Source: JBAZLV01 sp964586075 (GTDB lineage Bacteria > Nitrospirota > UBA9217). From it: a stretch of 64,000 nt of DNA. Location of the stretch: positions 1-64,000 of the forward strand of contig CAZPGZ010000015.1 in NCBI GenBank assembly GCA_964586075.1, in the 5' to 3' direction. The notes below the pieces were generated by a model. The model was not told the DNA's origin. It made no database searches and saw nothing but the letters and a program-made list of their open reading frames with translations. The position numbers and the translations under genes were made by a program. Positions 43,011 through 50,849 of this stretch are shown in pieces; within the stretch, counting starts at the first letter, position 1, and each line of letters starts with the position of its first letter.

Positions 43011-43484
43011 ATGGGTTTAAAGCCTTGGAGAACATACTCGTTCTGTATGTTCGTTTTTTTGTTGGTTGGCTGTGCTTCCGCCCCGGTACAACAAATAACC
43101 GGCTATACTCCAGCCATCGGGGAACGGGCCGCACGAACGGCGGTATCCATGATCGGCATGCCTTACAAATATCAGGGAGACAGCCCGGAAGGCTTTGACT
43201 GCAGCGGATTGGTCCGCTACAGCTATTTAACTGCCGGCCTGGATGCTCCGCATGGAACAAAAGACTTGAAAAACGTTACCCGGCAGGTTGAAAACCGGAA
43301 CTTGCAGAAGGGTGATTTGCTTTTTTTTGATGAAAAAGGCGGGAAATACTCGCACGTCGGTATTTACATCGGGAGCCAGTATTTTGTGCACGCACCAAGC
43401 AGCGGCAAAAAAGTCCGGAAAAACAGCCTCACTGACCCCTACTGGAAGAGACATTTCGTTGAAGCACGACGGTTTTACAATTGA
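43011..43484 (+). CDS. NlpC/P60 family lipoprotein peptidase
   Basis: The 157-residue protein is a small cell-wall peptidase. A signal ending in the lipobox LLVGC anchors it in a membrane. The NlpC/P60 domain holds the catalytic Cys64 in FDCSGLVRYSY, the His in YSHVGIYIG and a third-position His in YFVHAP. Such enzymes cut D-gamma-glutamyl-diaminopimelate links in peptidoglycan. An in-frame TTG at 43002 is an alternative start. Confidence 0.93.
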   Translation: MGLKPWRTYSFCMFVFLLVGCASAPVQQITGYTPAIGERAARTAVSMIGMPYKYQGDSPEGFDCSGLVRYSYLTAGLDAPHGTKDLKNVTRQVENRNLQKGDLLFFDEKGGKYSHVGIYIGSQYFVHAPSSGKKVRKNSLTDPYWKRHFVEARRFYN

Positions 43485-43530
43485 CTCATCCGCAATCCGG
43501 TTTCTTACACCCTCCGAAAAAGCGTCACTG

Positions 43531-44196
43531 CTATTTCTTCATTGATTCCGCGTACCGCTTAAGTTCCTTGTAAAAATCCTTGCCCATGAATGTTTCGATC
43601 GTCTTTTTAAGGCTTTTGTACATCGGATCTCCGGCAGGATGCTTCATGCAGGGAATATGGTCCAGGTAGGGCGTGTTCTGGATGGAAAGGACCTGCCTGC
43701 CGTCCTCTGTGGAATAAAACGAAAGCGGGTACTGTACGCAGTCTGCAAATTTGAATTCTTCCCAGACCATTCCTTTTTCCATGGCATAGGTGTGCACGGC
43801 GCAGTAACGCAATCCCTCCGGGGTAGTATAGAGTAGCGAACAATCATTGTTAAACAGCAAAACGCACCGGAACTCTTTGCCGCCGAAGTTCCTTCTGATT
43901 GCCTGCGCTTCGTCTTCGTGGATTACGCACCCCATGGGGCATTGCTTGGAGCAGATGCCGAGCACGGAACCATTTTTTCTGATTGCCTCGCGATTTTCGG
44001 GGGAGAGATAGGACAGAATGCCTTCAAGGTGGTCTTCAATTTTTTTTGCTTCCTGCTCCGGCACGATGCAGGAACGGTAGCAGCACTGGGATTTGCAACC
44101 GTATTTCTCGACGTCACACCCGTAGGGGCGGGTGAAAATCTCCGGATTCACGAGAACTGAAGCAATTTCAACAAAACCACTCTCTGCAGAAGACAT
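43531..44196 (-). CDS. cysteine-rich DUF3109-family protein
   Basis: The 221-residue cytoplasmic protein contains a dense set of cysteines, including YGCDVEKYGCKSQCCYRSC near the N-terminus, GICSKQCPMGC near residue 85 and single cysteines later (FRCVLLFNNDC, YCAVH, ADCVQYPLS). The pattern matches DUF3109 and suggests Fe-S or zinc binding, possibly two clusters. GGGAGG 6 nt before ATG 44196 sets the start. It faces the polyamine operon across a 532-nt gap. Function is not established for the family. Confidence 0.82.
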   Translation of the reverse strand: MSSAESGFVEIASVLVNPEIFTRPYGCDVEKYGCKSQCCYRSCIVPEQEAKKIEDHLEGILSYLSPENREAIRKNGSVLGICSKQCPMGCVIHEDEAQAIRRNFGGKEFRCVLLFNNDCSLLYTTPEGLRYCAVHTYAMEKGMVWEEFKFADCVQYPLSFYSTEDGRQVLSIQNTPYLDHIPCMKHPAGDPMYKSLKKTIETFMGKDFYKELKRYAESMKK

Positions 44197-44522
44197 AAAC
44201 AACCTCCCGGGAAAAGCTATGGTGTGCCGTGCCGGCCGCGCAGCGCAATTCGTGACGTCTGAAAAACGGTTGGACGATGGGTCGGCAGCTGTTTCCCGGC
44301 CTTCACTCGCCTCTGTTCAGGCGCCCGGGCTTCCTCAAAAGCCTCTGCATACCCGGCGAAGCAACGCATTGTAAGACTATCCGGACGGCTTGTAAAGTTT
44401 TTTTTCCGCAGCCTCAGTTTTTACTTGCATTTGATGAAAAAAAGAGTATATTGCGCAACAAAAAATGAACGCGGAGACGTTGCTGCGGGCCTCGCAGGGA
44501 GCGGCTGAAATCGACTTTGAAA

Positions 44523-44545
44523 AAAAATGAGCGCGTTTCATTTTT
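44523..44545. terminator. A/T-rich hairpin upstream of speD promoter
   Basis: AAAAATGA (44523-44530) pairs with TCATTTTT (44538-44545) around GCGCGTT. With A and T runs on both sides it could stop transcription in either direction; no gene ends at it on the plus strand. Confidence 0.45.
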
Positions 44546-44549
44546 ATTC

Positions 44550-44578
44550 TTGACAAAGAGTAGTATTTTTGATAAATG
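44550..44578 (+). promoter_or_regulatory. sigma-70 promoter for speD operon
   Basis: A perfect TTGACA (44550-44555) is followed after 17 nt by TAAATG (44573-44578). The predicted start near 44585 leaves a leader of about 144 nt before speD. Confidence 0.6.
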
Positions 44579-44584
44579 GAAACT

Positions 44585-44728
44585 AAAATGTGTGTGGGTT
44601 GGCGCCGTCGGAAGTTTCGGCGGATTTGATTCGGACACTAGCCCTTCCGTAAGAACGGAAGGCGGTGCTCGCAGAATCCCGGCAATACCGGGAAGCATGC
44701 TCGGCGGGCGGAGAAGGAGGCAAACAGG
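44585..44728 (+). promoter_or_regulatory. structured 5' leader of speD, candidate RNA element
   Basis: Three hairpins stand in tandem: 44605-44610 with 44618-44623 (6 bp), 44643-44650 with 44655-44662 (8 bp perfect, AAGA loop) and 44677-44682 with 44688-44693 (6 bp, CAATA loop), then AAGGAGG at 44714-44720. It does not match a riboswitch class that I know. The rest of the gap (44197-44522) shows no gene. Confidence 0.55.
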
Positions 44729-45157
44729 TTGCACGCGTTGGGTACCCACTTGTTGTTAGAGTTGCGGGATTGCAACCCCAAGACCCTCAGTAATCTGGAA
44801 TTTGTGCAGGAAACTCTCAAAAATGCCGCGCTTGAGGCAAAGGCGACGATTGTAGAAGTCGCTTTCCACGAATTCAGCCCCTTTGGCATCAGCGGGATGG
44901 TCGTCATTGCTGAATCCCACCTTGCCATCCACACCTGGCCGGAATACGGCTATGCAGCAGTCGATGTCTTCACCTGCGGAGACCTGATTGATCCCCGGGT
45001 TGCCGCTCAATACCTCATTGAAAAATTCGAATCCGGAAACCCCTCCATCGTCGAGATGAAGCGGGGTATTCTGGGCAACGAAAAGCTTCCCCACAAGGCA
45101 CAGCCAGGAGAATCTCTCAAGCATGATAGAACCGAAGAGCTACAAGTGGTTCATTGA
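44729..45157 (+). CDS. speD: S-adenosylmethionine decarboxylase proenzyme
   Basis: SpeD makes decarboxylated AdoMet, the aminopropyl donor for spermidine. The 142-residue proenzyme is the short prokaryotic type; it self-cleaves between Glu62 and Ser63 (AESHLAIHTWPEYGYAAVD), and Ser63 becomes the pyruvoyl group. TTG 44729 is the start: AAGGAGG precedes it by 8 nt, and family proteins begin at this point (xxALGxHLLxEL). The C-terminus extends beyond the usual end and overlaps speE by 35 nt, so the two are coupled. Confidence 0.93.
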   Translation: MHALGTHLLLELRDCNPKTLSNLEFVQETLKNAALEAKATIVEVAFHEFSPFGISGMVVIAESHLAIHTWPEYGYAAVDVFTCGDLIDPRVAAQYLIEKFESGNPSIVEMKRGILGNEKLPHKAQPGESLKHDRTEELQVVH

Positions 45158-46043
45158 GTACACGAGCCCTGAAGAGGGCCATCTGCACGGCATCCGCATG
45201 ATCCATTATGCAAACCAGACGAAATACCAGCGTATGGAAATCATGGACAGCGGAAGCTACGGGAGATGCCTCGTCCTGGACGGCAAAATGCAGTCGTCCT
45301 TGACCGACGAGTTCATTTATCATGAGGCCCTGGTTCATCCGGCGCTCCTCACCCATCCGAACCCCAAAAGGGTCTTTATCGTGGGAGGAGGCGAGGGCGC
45401 CACGCTTCGCGAGGTATTGCGTCATAAAAGCGTGGAATACTGCATGATGGTGGACATCGACCAGGAAGTGGTTGAAAAATCCAAGGAACTTCTCCCGGAG
45501 TGGCATCAGGGGGCCTTCGATGATCCCCGGACCGATCTCAGATTCATGGACGCCAGGAAGTATCTTGAAGAGACGACCGACACCTATGATGCGATCATTA
45601 TTGATATATCGGAGCCTGTTGAAGAGGGGCCTGCCTATCTCCTGTTCACGCGGGAGTTCTATGAAATCGTAAAAGAGCGGCTCAGCCCGGACGGGACCAT
45701 ATCGCTCCAGGCAGGAACAACGGCCCTGCACCAGCTGCTGAATTTTACCGCGGTCAATAAAACCTTAAGTGCTGTTTTCCCCGTAGTCTGCCCGTATAAC
45801 GTCTCAATACCTTCTTTCGGTCTTCCGTGGGGGTTCACCCTAGCTTCCAAGAACATCGATCCGAGCAAATTCGATCCCAAGGAACTGGACACCATGATCA
45901 AAAAGCGGATCAAGGGTGAAAACCGATATTATGACGGCATTACCAACCAGGGCATGTACATGTTGCCCAAGCATATTCGCAAGGCTTTGGCTGCAGAAAC
46001 CAGGATCATAGAGGACAACGCACCCCTCTTTACGTACCATTAG
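45123..46043 (+). CDS. speE: spermidine synthase
   Basis: The enzyme transfers an aminopropyl group from decarboxylated AdoMet to putrescine. The 306-residue product has the N-terminal beta domain, the binding-site motif VGGGEGATLRE, an acidic residue in MVDIDQEVVEKSKE, and the catalytic Asp in IIIDISEP-like sequence (DAIIIDIS). In many spermidine synthases the last region reads DSSDP; here it is DISEP, close to the thermophile/propylamine-transferase variant. GGAG lies about 9 nt before the ATG inside speD. Confidence 0.94.
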   Translation: MIEPKSYKWFIEYTSPEEGHLHGIRMIHYANQTKYQRMEIMDSGSYGRCLVLDGKMQSSLTDEFIYHEALVHPALLTHPNPKRVFIVGGGEGATLREVLRHKSVEYCMMVDIDQEVVEKSKELLPEWHQGAFDDPRTDLRFMDARKYLEETTDTYDAIIIDISEPVEEGPAYLLFTREFYEIVKERLSPDGTISLQAGTTALHQLLNFTAVNKTLSAVFPVVCPYNVSIPSFGLPWGFTLASKNIDPSKFDPKELDTMIKKRIKGENRYYDGITNQGMYMLPKHIRKALAAETRIIEDNAPLFTYH

Positions 46044-46048
46044 AGGCC

Positions 46049-47533
46049 ATGAATCCTCCTCCTTCCCGTTTTGAGGATGAACAATTCCGCACTCCGCTGT
46101 TTGACGCGATGGTCAACCTTGCGGAGAGCCGTAAAGTATCCTTTCATACCCCCGGACATAAGAGCGGCAAAGGCATATCGACCCGTTTCCGTAAATTCGT
46201 CGGCCACCGCATCTTTTCCATTGACCTCACGACTCTCGATGAAGTCGACTCACTCCAGAACCCGACCGGAGTCATCAAGGAAGCTCAGGAACTGGCCGCG
46301 AAAGCCGCAGGAGCAGACCGGTCCTATTTCCTTGTAAACGGAACCACCGTCGGAAACCATGCCATGGTTGCTTCCACGACGGGACCCGGCGACAAAGTGC
46401 TTATCGCAAGAAACTGCCACCGGTCGGTGCTCACCGGACTGATCGTGAGCGGAGCACAGCCGATTTTTTTCCAGCCGATTTTTGACCGGGATCTCAAGCT
46501 CACCCTGAATATGACCTTCGAGACCGTTAAACAAGCCATAGACGAAAATCCCGGCGCACGGGCGCTGCTGATCACAAGCCCGAACTACTACGGCCTCTGC
46601 GCAGACATCGAAAAAATCATTCCCTATACGCATGAGAAGGGGCTTATCGTGCTCATGGACGAAGCACACGGCCCACACCTCAAATTCAATCCGAAATTGC
46701 CGAAATGCGCCTTGGAAACAGGCGCAGACATGTGCGTCCAGTCAACCCATAAAATCGTCGGGGGCATGACCCAAGCCTCCATGCTGCACGCAAATACCGG
46801 GCGGATCAATATCGATGATGTCACCAACACCCTCAAGCTGCTCCAGACCACCAGCCCGTCGTACATTCTGATGGCTTCTCTTGACCTCGCCCGCATGCAA
46901 ATGGCCACGGAAGGCAAAAAACTGTTAAACCGGACCATAAAACTGGCGGAAGAGGCCCGTGCAGAAATCAACAAAATTCCCGGCATCTCCTGTTTCAGCA
47001 AGGAACGGGCAAAGCAATCCGGGATGGCCGATATGGACGTCACCAAGCTGACCATTACCGTTTCCGACCTGGGACTGTCGGGCTATACCGTCTCCCAGAT
47101 GCTCAACACCCGCTTCGACATTCAGGTCGAGATGGCGGATCCCTTCCATGTGCTCGTAATCGTGTCCATCGGAGACCGGCAGGACGACCTGAACCGGCTT
47201 GTGGACGCGCTCCGCCAGATTGCCGCAGAAACCGGCCTTCAGGGAACCCTGTTACCGCTCGACAAGGTCCATCCGCCGGTTCTTCAGAACCGCTTTGCCA
47301 TGACCCCGCGCGAAGCGTTTTACTACGATACCGAGATGGTAGGCATTAATCAGGCAATCGGCAGAGTCTCCGCTGAAATCGTGACTGTTTATCCTCCCGG
47401 CATCCCGCTGCTCGTTCCCGGTGAAGAAATTTCACAGGATGCCATCGATTATCTCAGGAACATGGCCGGCCTCGGTGCCATCATAGACGGAATGAACGAA
47501 AACAATTCCCTGGTACGCGTGGTAAAAACATAG
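46049..47533 (+). CDS. Orn/Lys/Arg decarboxylase, group I PLP fold
   Basis: The 494-residue protein is a fold-I PLP decarboxylase of the short type without the E. coli receiver-like wing domain. The PLP Lys is Lys235 in STHKIVGGMTQ; LMDEAHGPHLKF supplies the Asp and His that hold the ring. Its place 5 nt after speE implies it feeds the spermidine path: as an ornithine decarboxylase it would give putrescine directly, as an arginine decarboxylase it would need an agmatinase not found here. Substrate choice cannot be read from sequence alone. Confidence 0.92.
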   Translation: MNPPPSRFEDEQFRTPLFDAMVNLAESRKVSFHTPGHKSGKGISTRFRKFVGHRIFSIDLTTLDEVDSLQNPTGVIKEAQELAAKAAGADRSYFLVNGTTVGNHAMVASTTGPGDKVLIARNCHRSVLTGLIVSGAQPIFFQPIFDRDLKLTLNMTFETVKQAIDENPGARALLITSPNYYGLCADIEKIIPYTHEKGLIVLMDEAHGPHLKFNPKLPKCALETGADMCVQSTHKIVGGMTQASMLHANTGRINIDDVTNTLKLLQTTSPSYILMASLDLARMQMATEGKKLLNRTIKLAEEARAEINKIPGISCFSKERAKQSGMADMDVTKLTITVSDLGLSGYTVSQMLNTRFDIQVEMADPFHVLVIVSIGDRQDDLNRLVDALRQIAAETGLQGTLLPLDKVHPPVLQNRFAMTPREAFYYDTEMVGINQAIGRVSAEIVTVYPPGIPLLVPGEEISQDAIDYLRNMAGLGAIIDGMNENNSLVRVVKT

Positions 47534-47558
47534 TTTTCCCGTCTGAAGGAGCACATAC

Positions 47559-48185
47559 ATGATGCGGCGTCTTCGCAAGTATTTCGTGCAAAGTCTTATC
47601 TGCCTTATTACCGCACTTCTGTTCCTGCCTGTTCATGCCTCCGCAGAAAACAAGACTCCCTGCATCCTGGACGATGAAGAATATTCCGTTATTGCCGCAG
47701 TATTGTTTCGTGCGGAGCACAATATGGCTGCGCTCAAAAACAAGCCGTACTCTGGACACTATCGAGACCTTGACGGCATCCCCTCTTCCTTTATTTTGCT
47801 CTCCGATGTAACCCGGCAGGAAAAGTTGGACAATCCTGCAGCGGACGCAGTCATGATTGCAGACTATAATCGGAAGAATGCCGACATTTGCAGCATTGAC
47901 AAAAAAAGGCTGCAAGCCCTTGTTCCGGAAAAGAGCAGAATCAGCTTTATCAGTCCGGGAGCGTGGAGGAAGAACAGGGAGGAATCCCTTCGGAATCAGT
48001 CCCTGTCTTCCGGCCTCACCTCTGTTTCCCGGCCCGGTTTTAATGCAGATAAGACCCGTGCCGTTATACAGATAAACCATATTGCCGATTTTGAAATGGG
48101 CGCCGGCTATCTGGTGTATCTGAAAAAAACGCCCTCGGACAACGTGTGGATTCTTACCGGCGCTGTGCTGAACCGCAGATATTGA
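47559..48185 (+). CDS. exported hypothetical protein
   Basis: The 208-residue protein has a signal peptide (hydrophobic core about 12-24, AxA site at HASA) and a mixed mature domain ending in strands (AGYLVYLKK, VWILTGAVLNR). AAGGAG 7 nt before the ATG gives a firm start. It follows the decarboxylase by 25 nt and may share its transcript. No motif points to a function; the single mature cysteine pair (Cys35, later Cys) could form a disulfide. Confidence 0.75.
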   Translation: MMRRLRKYFVQSLICLITALLFLPVHASAENKTPCILDDEEYSVIAAVLFRAEHNMAALKNKPYSGHYRDLDGIPSSFILLSDVTRQEKLDNPAADAVMIADYNRKNADICSIDKKRLQALVPEKSRISFISPGAWRKNREESLRNQSLSSGLTSVSRPGFNADKTRAVIQINHIADFEMGAGYLVYLKKTPSDNVWILTGAVLNRRY

Positions 48186-48259
48186 TCAACTTGTTTGCGA
48201 TATGGTGCAGAGATTGAAAGCATATGGTTTTATCCTCGACATATGAAGCGCTTCAAATC

Positions 48260-48288
48260 TTGACGACGCCGGAACCATTGATTATACT
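48260..48288 (+). promoter_or_regulatory. strong sigma-70 promoter for Usp gene
   Basis: TTGACG (48260-48265), 17 nt, TATACT (48283-48288). A 12-bp perfect palindrome TGAAGCGCTTCA (48244-48255) stands just upstream of the -35. Confidence 0.75.
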
Positions 48289-48371
48289 GTAAAAAAATAG
48301 CGCAAAACCTATGACGGCGGCGGTACAGACAGAGCAGGAAAACCGACTGCCGTGTATACAGGAGCATGCAC

Positions 48372-48842
48372 ATGAAGCAGGGCATACTGGTACCTTTTGA
48401 TGGTTCGGCTAATGCCGTCGAAGCAGTGCGAGTGGCAATTGAAATGGCCAAAGTTTTTAAAGAAAAAATTACGTTGCTCAATGTCCAGCACAGCTATGAG
48501 ACACTGCACACCAAAATGTTTTTTGACAAAGTGCAGATCCATGATTATCAGCTGCAGCAGGCAGAGGAAATAATGCGTCCGGCACTGGATGTTCTCAAAC
48601 AGTCCGGCGTTGACTTTACCAGCAAGATGCGGGTCGGAGATCCGCGCGACCAGATCATCAGGGAGGCTCAAAGCGACTGCGAGCAGGGAAAGGCCTGCAT
48701 GCTCCAGGGTATGCGATGGGTCGTAATGGGGTCTAGGGGCCTGAATGCTTTTCTGGGAAGCGTAATGGGCAGTGTGAGCATGGGAGTCTTACATGGGGCG
48801 CCCTGCCCGGTTGTGATTGTTCCTTATTCCTGCCAGACCTGA
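48372..48842 (+). CDS. universal stress protein, UspA family
   Basis: The 156-residue single-domain protein begins with KQGILVPFDGSANAVEAV and ends with the ATP-binding loop GSRGLNAFLGSVMGSVS and PVVIVP. This is the nucleotide-binding subtype of Usp. The frame has ATG at 48366 and 48372; GGAG suits the second. A strong promoter lies 80 nt upstream. An internal insert around a QAEEIMRPALDVLKQ helix and the CEQGKACML loop (two Cys) is slightly unusual. Confidence 0.92.
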   Translation: MKQGILVPFDGSANAVEAVRVAIEMAKVFKEKITLLNVQHSYETLHTKMFFDKVQIHDYQLQQAEEIMRPALDVLKQSGVDFTSKMRVGDPRDQIIREAQSDCEQGKACMLQGMRWVVMGSRGLNAFLGSVMGSVSMGVLHGAPCPVVIVPYSCQT

Positions 48843-49006
48843 CGGAGATACGAAAACATCTCATAAACAGGAGCCAGACACCTTGCGTAACAAAACTGAT
48901 CCGGCTTCCTGTTTTCGTATGTCTGAAATTCTTCTTACTATGCAAAATAAAAAAACATCTCTCCGGCAAACCTAAAAATCTATATGCATCCAGCAAGAGG
49001 GAAGAA

Positions 49007-49666
49007 ATGAACGTTATTCTTTTTGGTGCAACAGGCATGATCGGCCAGGGTGTTTTACGGGAATGTCTGCTCAATCCCGATATAGATGGTATTTTAGCCA
49101 TCGTCCGGACCCCAACAGGACAGCAGCATGAAAAACTCAAAGAGATCAAGCACGAAAATTTCCTGGATTTCTCCGGAATCAGTGAAGAGCTCAGGGGTTA
49201 TGACGCCTGTTTTTTCTGCCTCGGTGTTTCCACGGCAGGGAGAAGCAGGCTCGATTATCTGCAGACAACCTACGATATTACCCTGGCGGCCGCGCAGATT
49301 CTGGCTAATTTGAACCGGGACATGGTGTTTATTTATGTATCAGGCGCGGGAACGGACAGTACCGAAAACAGCCGCGCCATGTGGGCCCGGGTAAAAGGCC
49401 GGACTGAGAATGCGCTGCTCCGGCTGCCATTCAGGGAAGCGTATATGTTCCGACCGGCGTTTATCCAGCCCCTGCATGGCGCTGTCTCAAAAACAACGCT
49501 TTACAGAATATTGTATGCGGTACTCGCCCCTTTTTTTCCGGTTTTGCGGCTGCTCTTTCCCCGAAAAATTACAACGACAGAACAACTCGGTCGTGCAATG
49601 GTCAGAGTCGCTCAATGCGGCTTTCCCAGTCCGGTACTTGAGAGCGAAGACATTAACGCTGTTTAA
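49007..49666 (+). CDS. NAD(P)-binding Rossmann protein (epimerase-like)
   Basis: The 219-residue protein is a short atypical SDR: GATGMIGQG at residues 8-16, an acidic or polar second strand end, and DACFFCLGVSTAG with FIYVSGAGTDS later. It resembles HTATIP2/YbjT-like oxidoreductases and lacks the Tyr-x3-Lys catalytic pair in a convincing place (ARVKGR only). A nearby GAGGGAAG serves as ribosome site. The following nitroreductase gene is 29 nt away, so the two may form an operon. Confidence 0.85.
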   Translation: MNVILFGATGMIGQGVLRECLLNPDIDGILAIVRTPTGQQHEKLKEIKHENFLDFSGISEELRGYDACFFCLGVSTAGRSRLDYLQTTYDITLAAAQILANLNRDMVFIYVSGAGTDSTENSRAMWARVKGRTENALLRLPFREAYMFRPAFIQPLHGAVSKTTLYRILYAVLAPFFPVLRLLFPRKITTTEQLGRAMVRVAQCGFPSPVLESEDINAV

Positions 49667-49695
49667 AAATAAGAGCGGTGTCGAAGGAGGCTTCC

Positions 49696-50388
49696 ATGAA
49701 GCGACAGGTAAGCAGAAGGAACTTCTTAAAAACCGCTGCAACTGCAGGAATAGTGCTTTCAGCTGGCACCGGCTTAGGAGAAAGCGGAAGAACTATTCTC
49801 GCAAAGGAGGTGCTGACCGACAAGCCTTCGCAATCATCAGCCGAAATCGCCGATGCCCTGCAGAGCCTGCTTCAGAAGAGGCGTTCTGTCAGGGAATTCA
49901 GACCGGAACCCCTTCCTCCGGCAATCATCTCACGCCTGCTCTGGTCGGCATTCGGGATCAACCGCCCGGACGGAAAACGCACCGCTCCTTCTGCCCGAAA
50001 TCGCCGGGAAATAGATATTTACATTGCGACTTCAAACGGCCTTTCCTTATATGATGCAAAAGAAAACACGGTGAAGCTGATCCTGCCGCAAGACATCAGA
50101 GAAATCACCGGCACCCAATCCTATGTCGGACAGGCCCCTCTCAATCTTGTTTACGTCGCTGACATTACAAGAATGGGCGCGACGACAAATGAAGAAAAGA
50201 TTTTTTATTCGGCCGCCAATTCGGGATTTATCTGTCAGAATGTGTATTTGTTTTGTGCTGCCGAGGGTCTGGGAACCACGGTGCGGGCGGCCATCAACAA
50301 GCCGCTTCTGGCGCAGACAATGAAGCTGCGGCCCGATCAAATAATCACGCTCGCGCAGTCTGTCGGATATCCCAAAACAGGGGTCTGA
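49696..50388 (+). CDS. Tat-exported nitroreductase-family flavoprotein
   Basis: The 230-residue protein has a twin-arginine signal (SRRNFLKT, then a hydrophobic core) and a nitroreductase fold: the FMN-binding opening RRSVREFRPEPLP, SARNRREIDIYIA, and the AAEGLGTTVRAAI segment. Export of an FMN enzyme by Tat fits folded cofactor insertion before transport. AAGGAGG five bases before ATG 49696 sets the start; the frame opens at GTG 49678. Its periplasmic substrate is unknown. SagB/ThcOx-like relatives act in redox tailoring. Confidence 0.9.
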   Translation: MKRQVSRRNFLKTAATAGIVLSAGTGLGESGRTILAKEVLTDKPSQSSAEIADALQSLLQKRRSVREFRPEPLPPAIISRLLWSAFGINRPDGKRTAPSARNRREIDIYIATSNGLSLYDAKENTVKLILPQDIREITGTQSYVGQAPLNLVYVADITRMGATTNEEKIFYSAANSGFICQNVYLFCAAEGLGTTVRAAINKPLLAQTMKLRPDQIITLAQSVGYPKTGV

Positions 50389-50490
50389 ACGGCGCTTGCG
50401 GAAGCCATACTGTTTTTTTCTGAGCGCTGTTCAAAGAAAGTGGTCGACCAGCCTCTTCTGATGGCAGTTCCTTCGCAGTTCCGATTGCAG

Positions 50491-50709
50491 TTATGCCGGT
50501 ATGTTCACACTGCAAACAACATGTTCCCTGCTCTCAATCGTTACGGTCAGATCATCAAATATTCCGGCTTTGTAATCCCGGAGCGTCGTACGGACAAGAT
50601 CCTGCACCAGTATCCACTCGTCACCATGTAATGCATAGGGAGACCGGATGACGATACAGTGCTGATTCTTTCCGCTCAGCATGTTGTTCCCTTTCCCTTC
50701 GCTGTCCAT
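50491..50709 (-). CDS. possible small protein, hypothetical
   Basis: In the 461-nt gap 50389-50849 the only coding candidate is this minus-strand frame of 72 residues, with balanced composition and strand/helix-like blocks (HCIVIRSPYALHGDEWILVQDLVRTTL, then DLTVTIES). GAGGAG lies close to its ATG (3 nt), and an internal ATG at 50682 has AAGGGA at better spacing. It matches no family that I know and could be spurious. Confidence 0.4.
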   Translation of the reverse strand: MDSEGKGNNMLSGKNQHCIVIRSPYALHGDEWILVQDLVRTTLRDYKAGIFDDLTVTIESREHVVCSVNIPA

Positions 50710-50781
50710 ACACTCCTCTTTTCAGTGACACGTATCAGCAAGCGTGCAAACAATCTCACGGAGTTGCCGGTCTGAATCTCC

Positions 50782-50810
50782 TTGCACCGTACTGCAGAAC
50801 GTACTATAAT
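50782..50810 (+). promoter_or_regulatory. sigma-70 promoter for LysR gene
   Basis: TTGCAC (50782-50787), 17 nt, TATAAT (50805-50810, perfect). The leader is only about 33 nt and contains no Shine-Dalgarno sequence. Confidence 0.8.
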
Positions 50811-50849
50811 TCAAATCAATTATTTTTAATATAACGATAAACTTAATTT

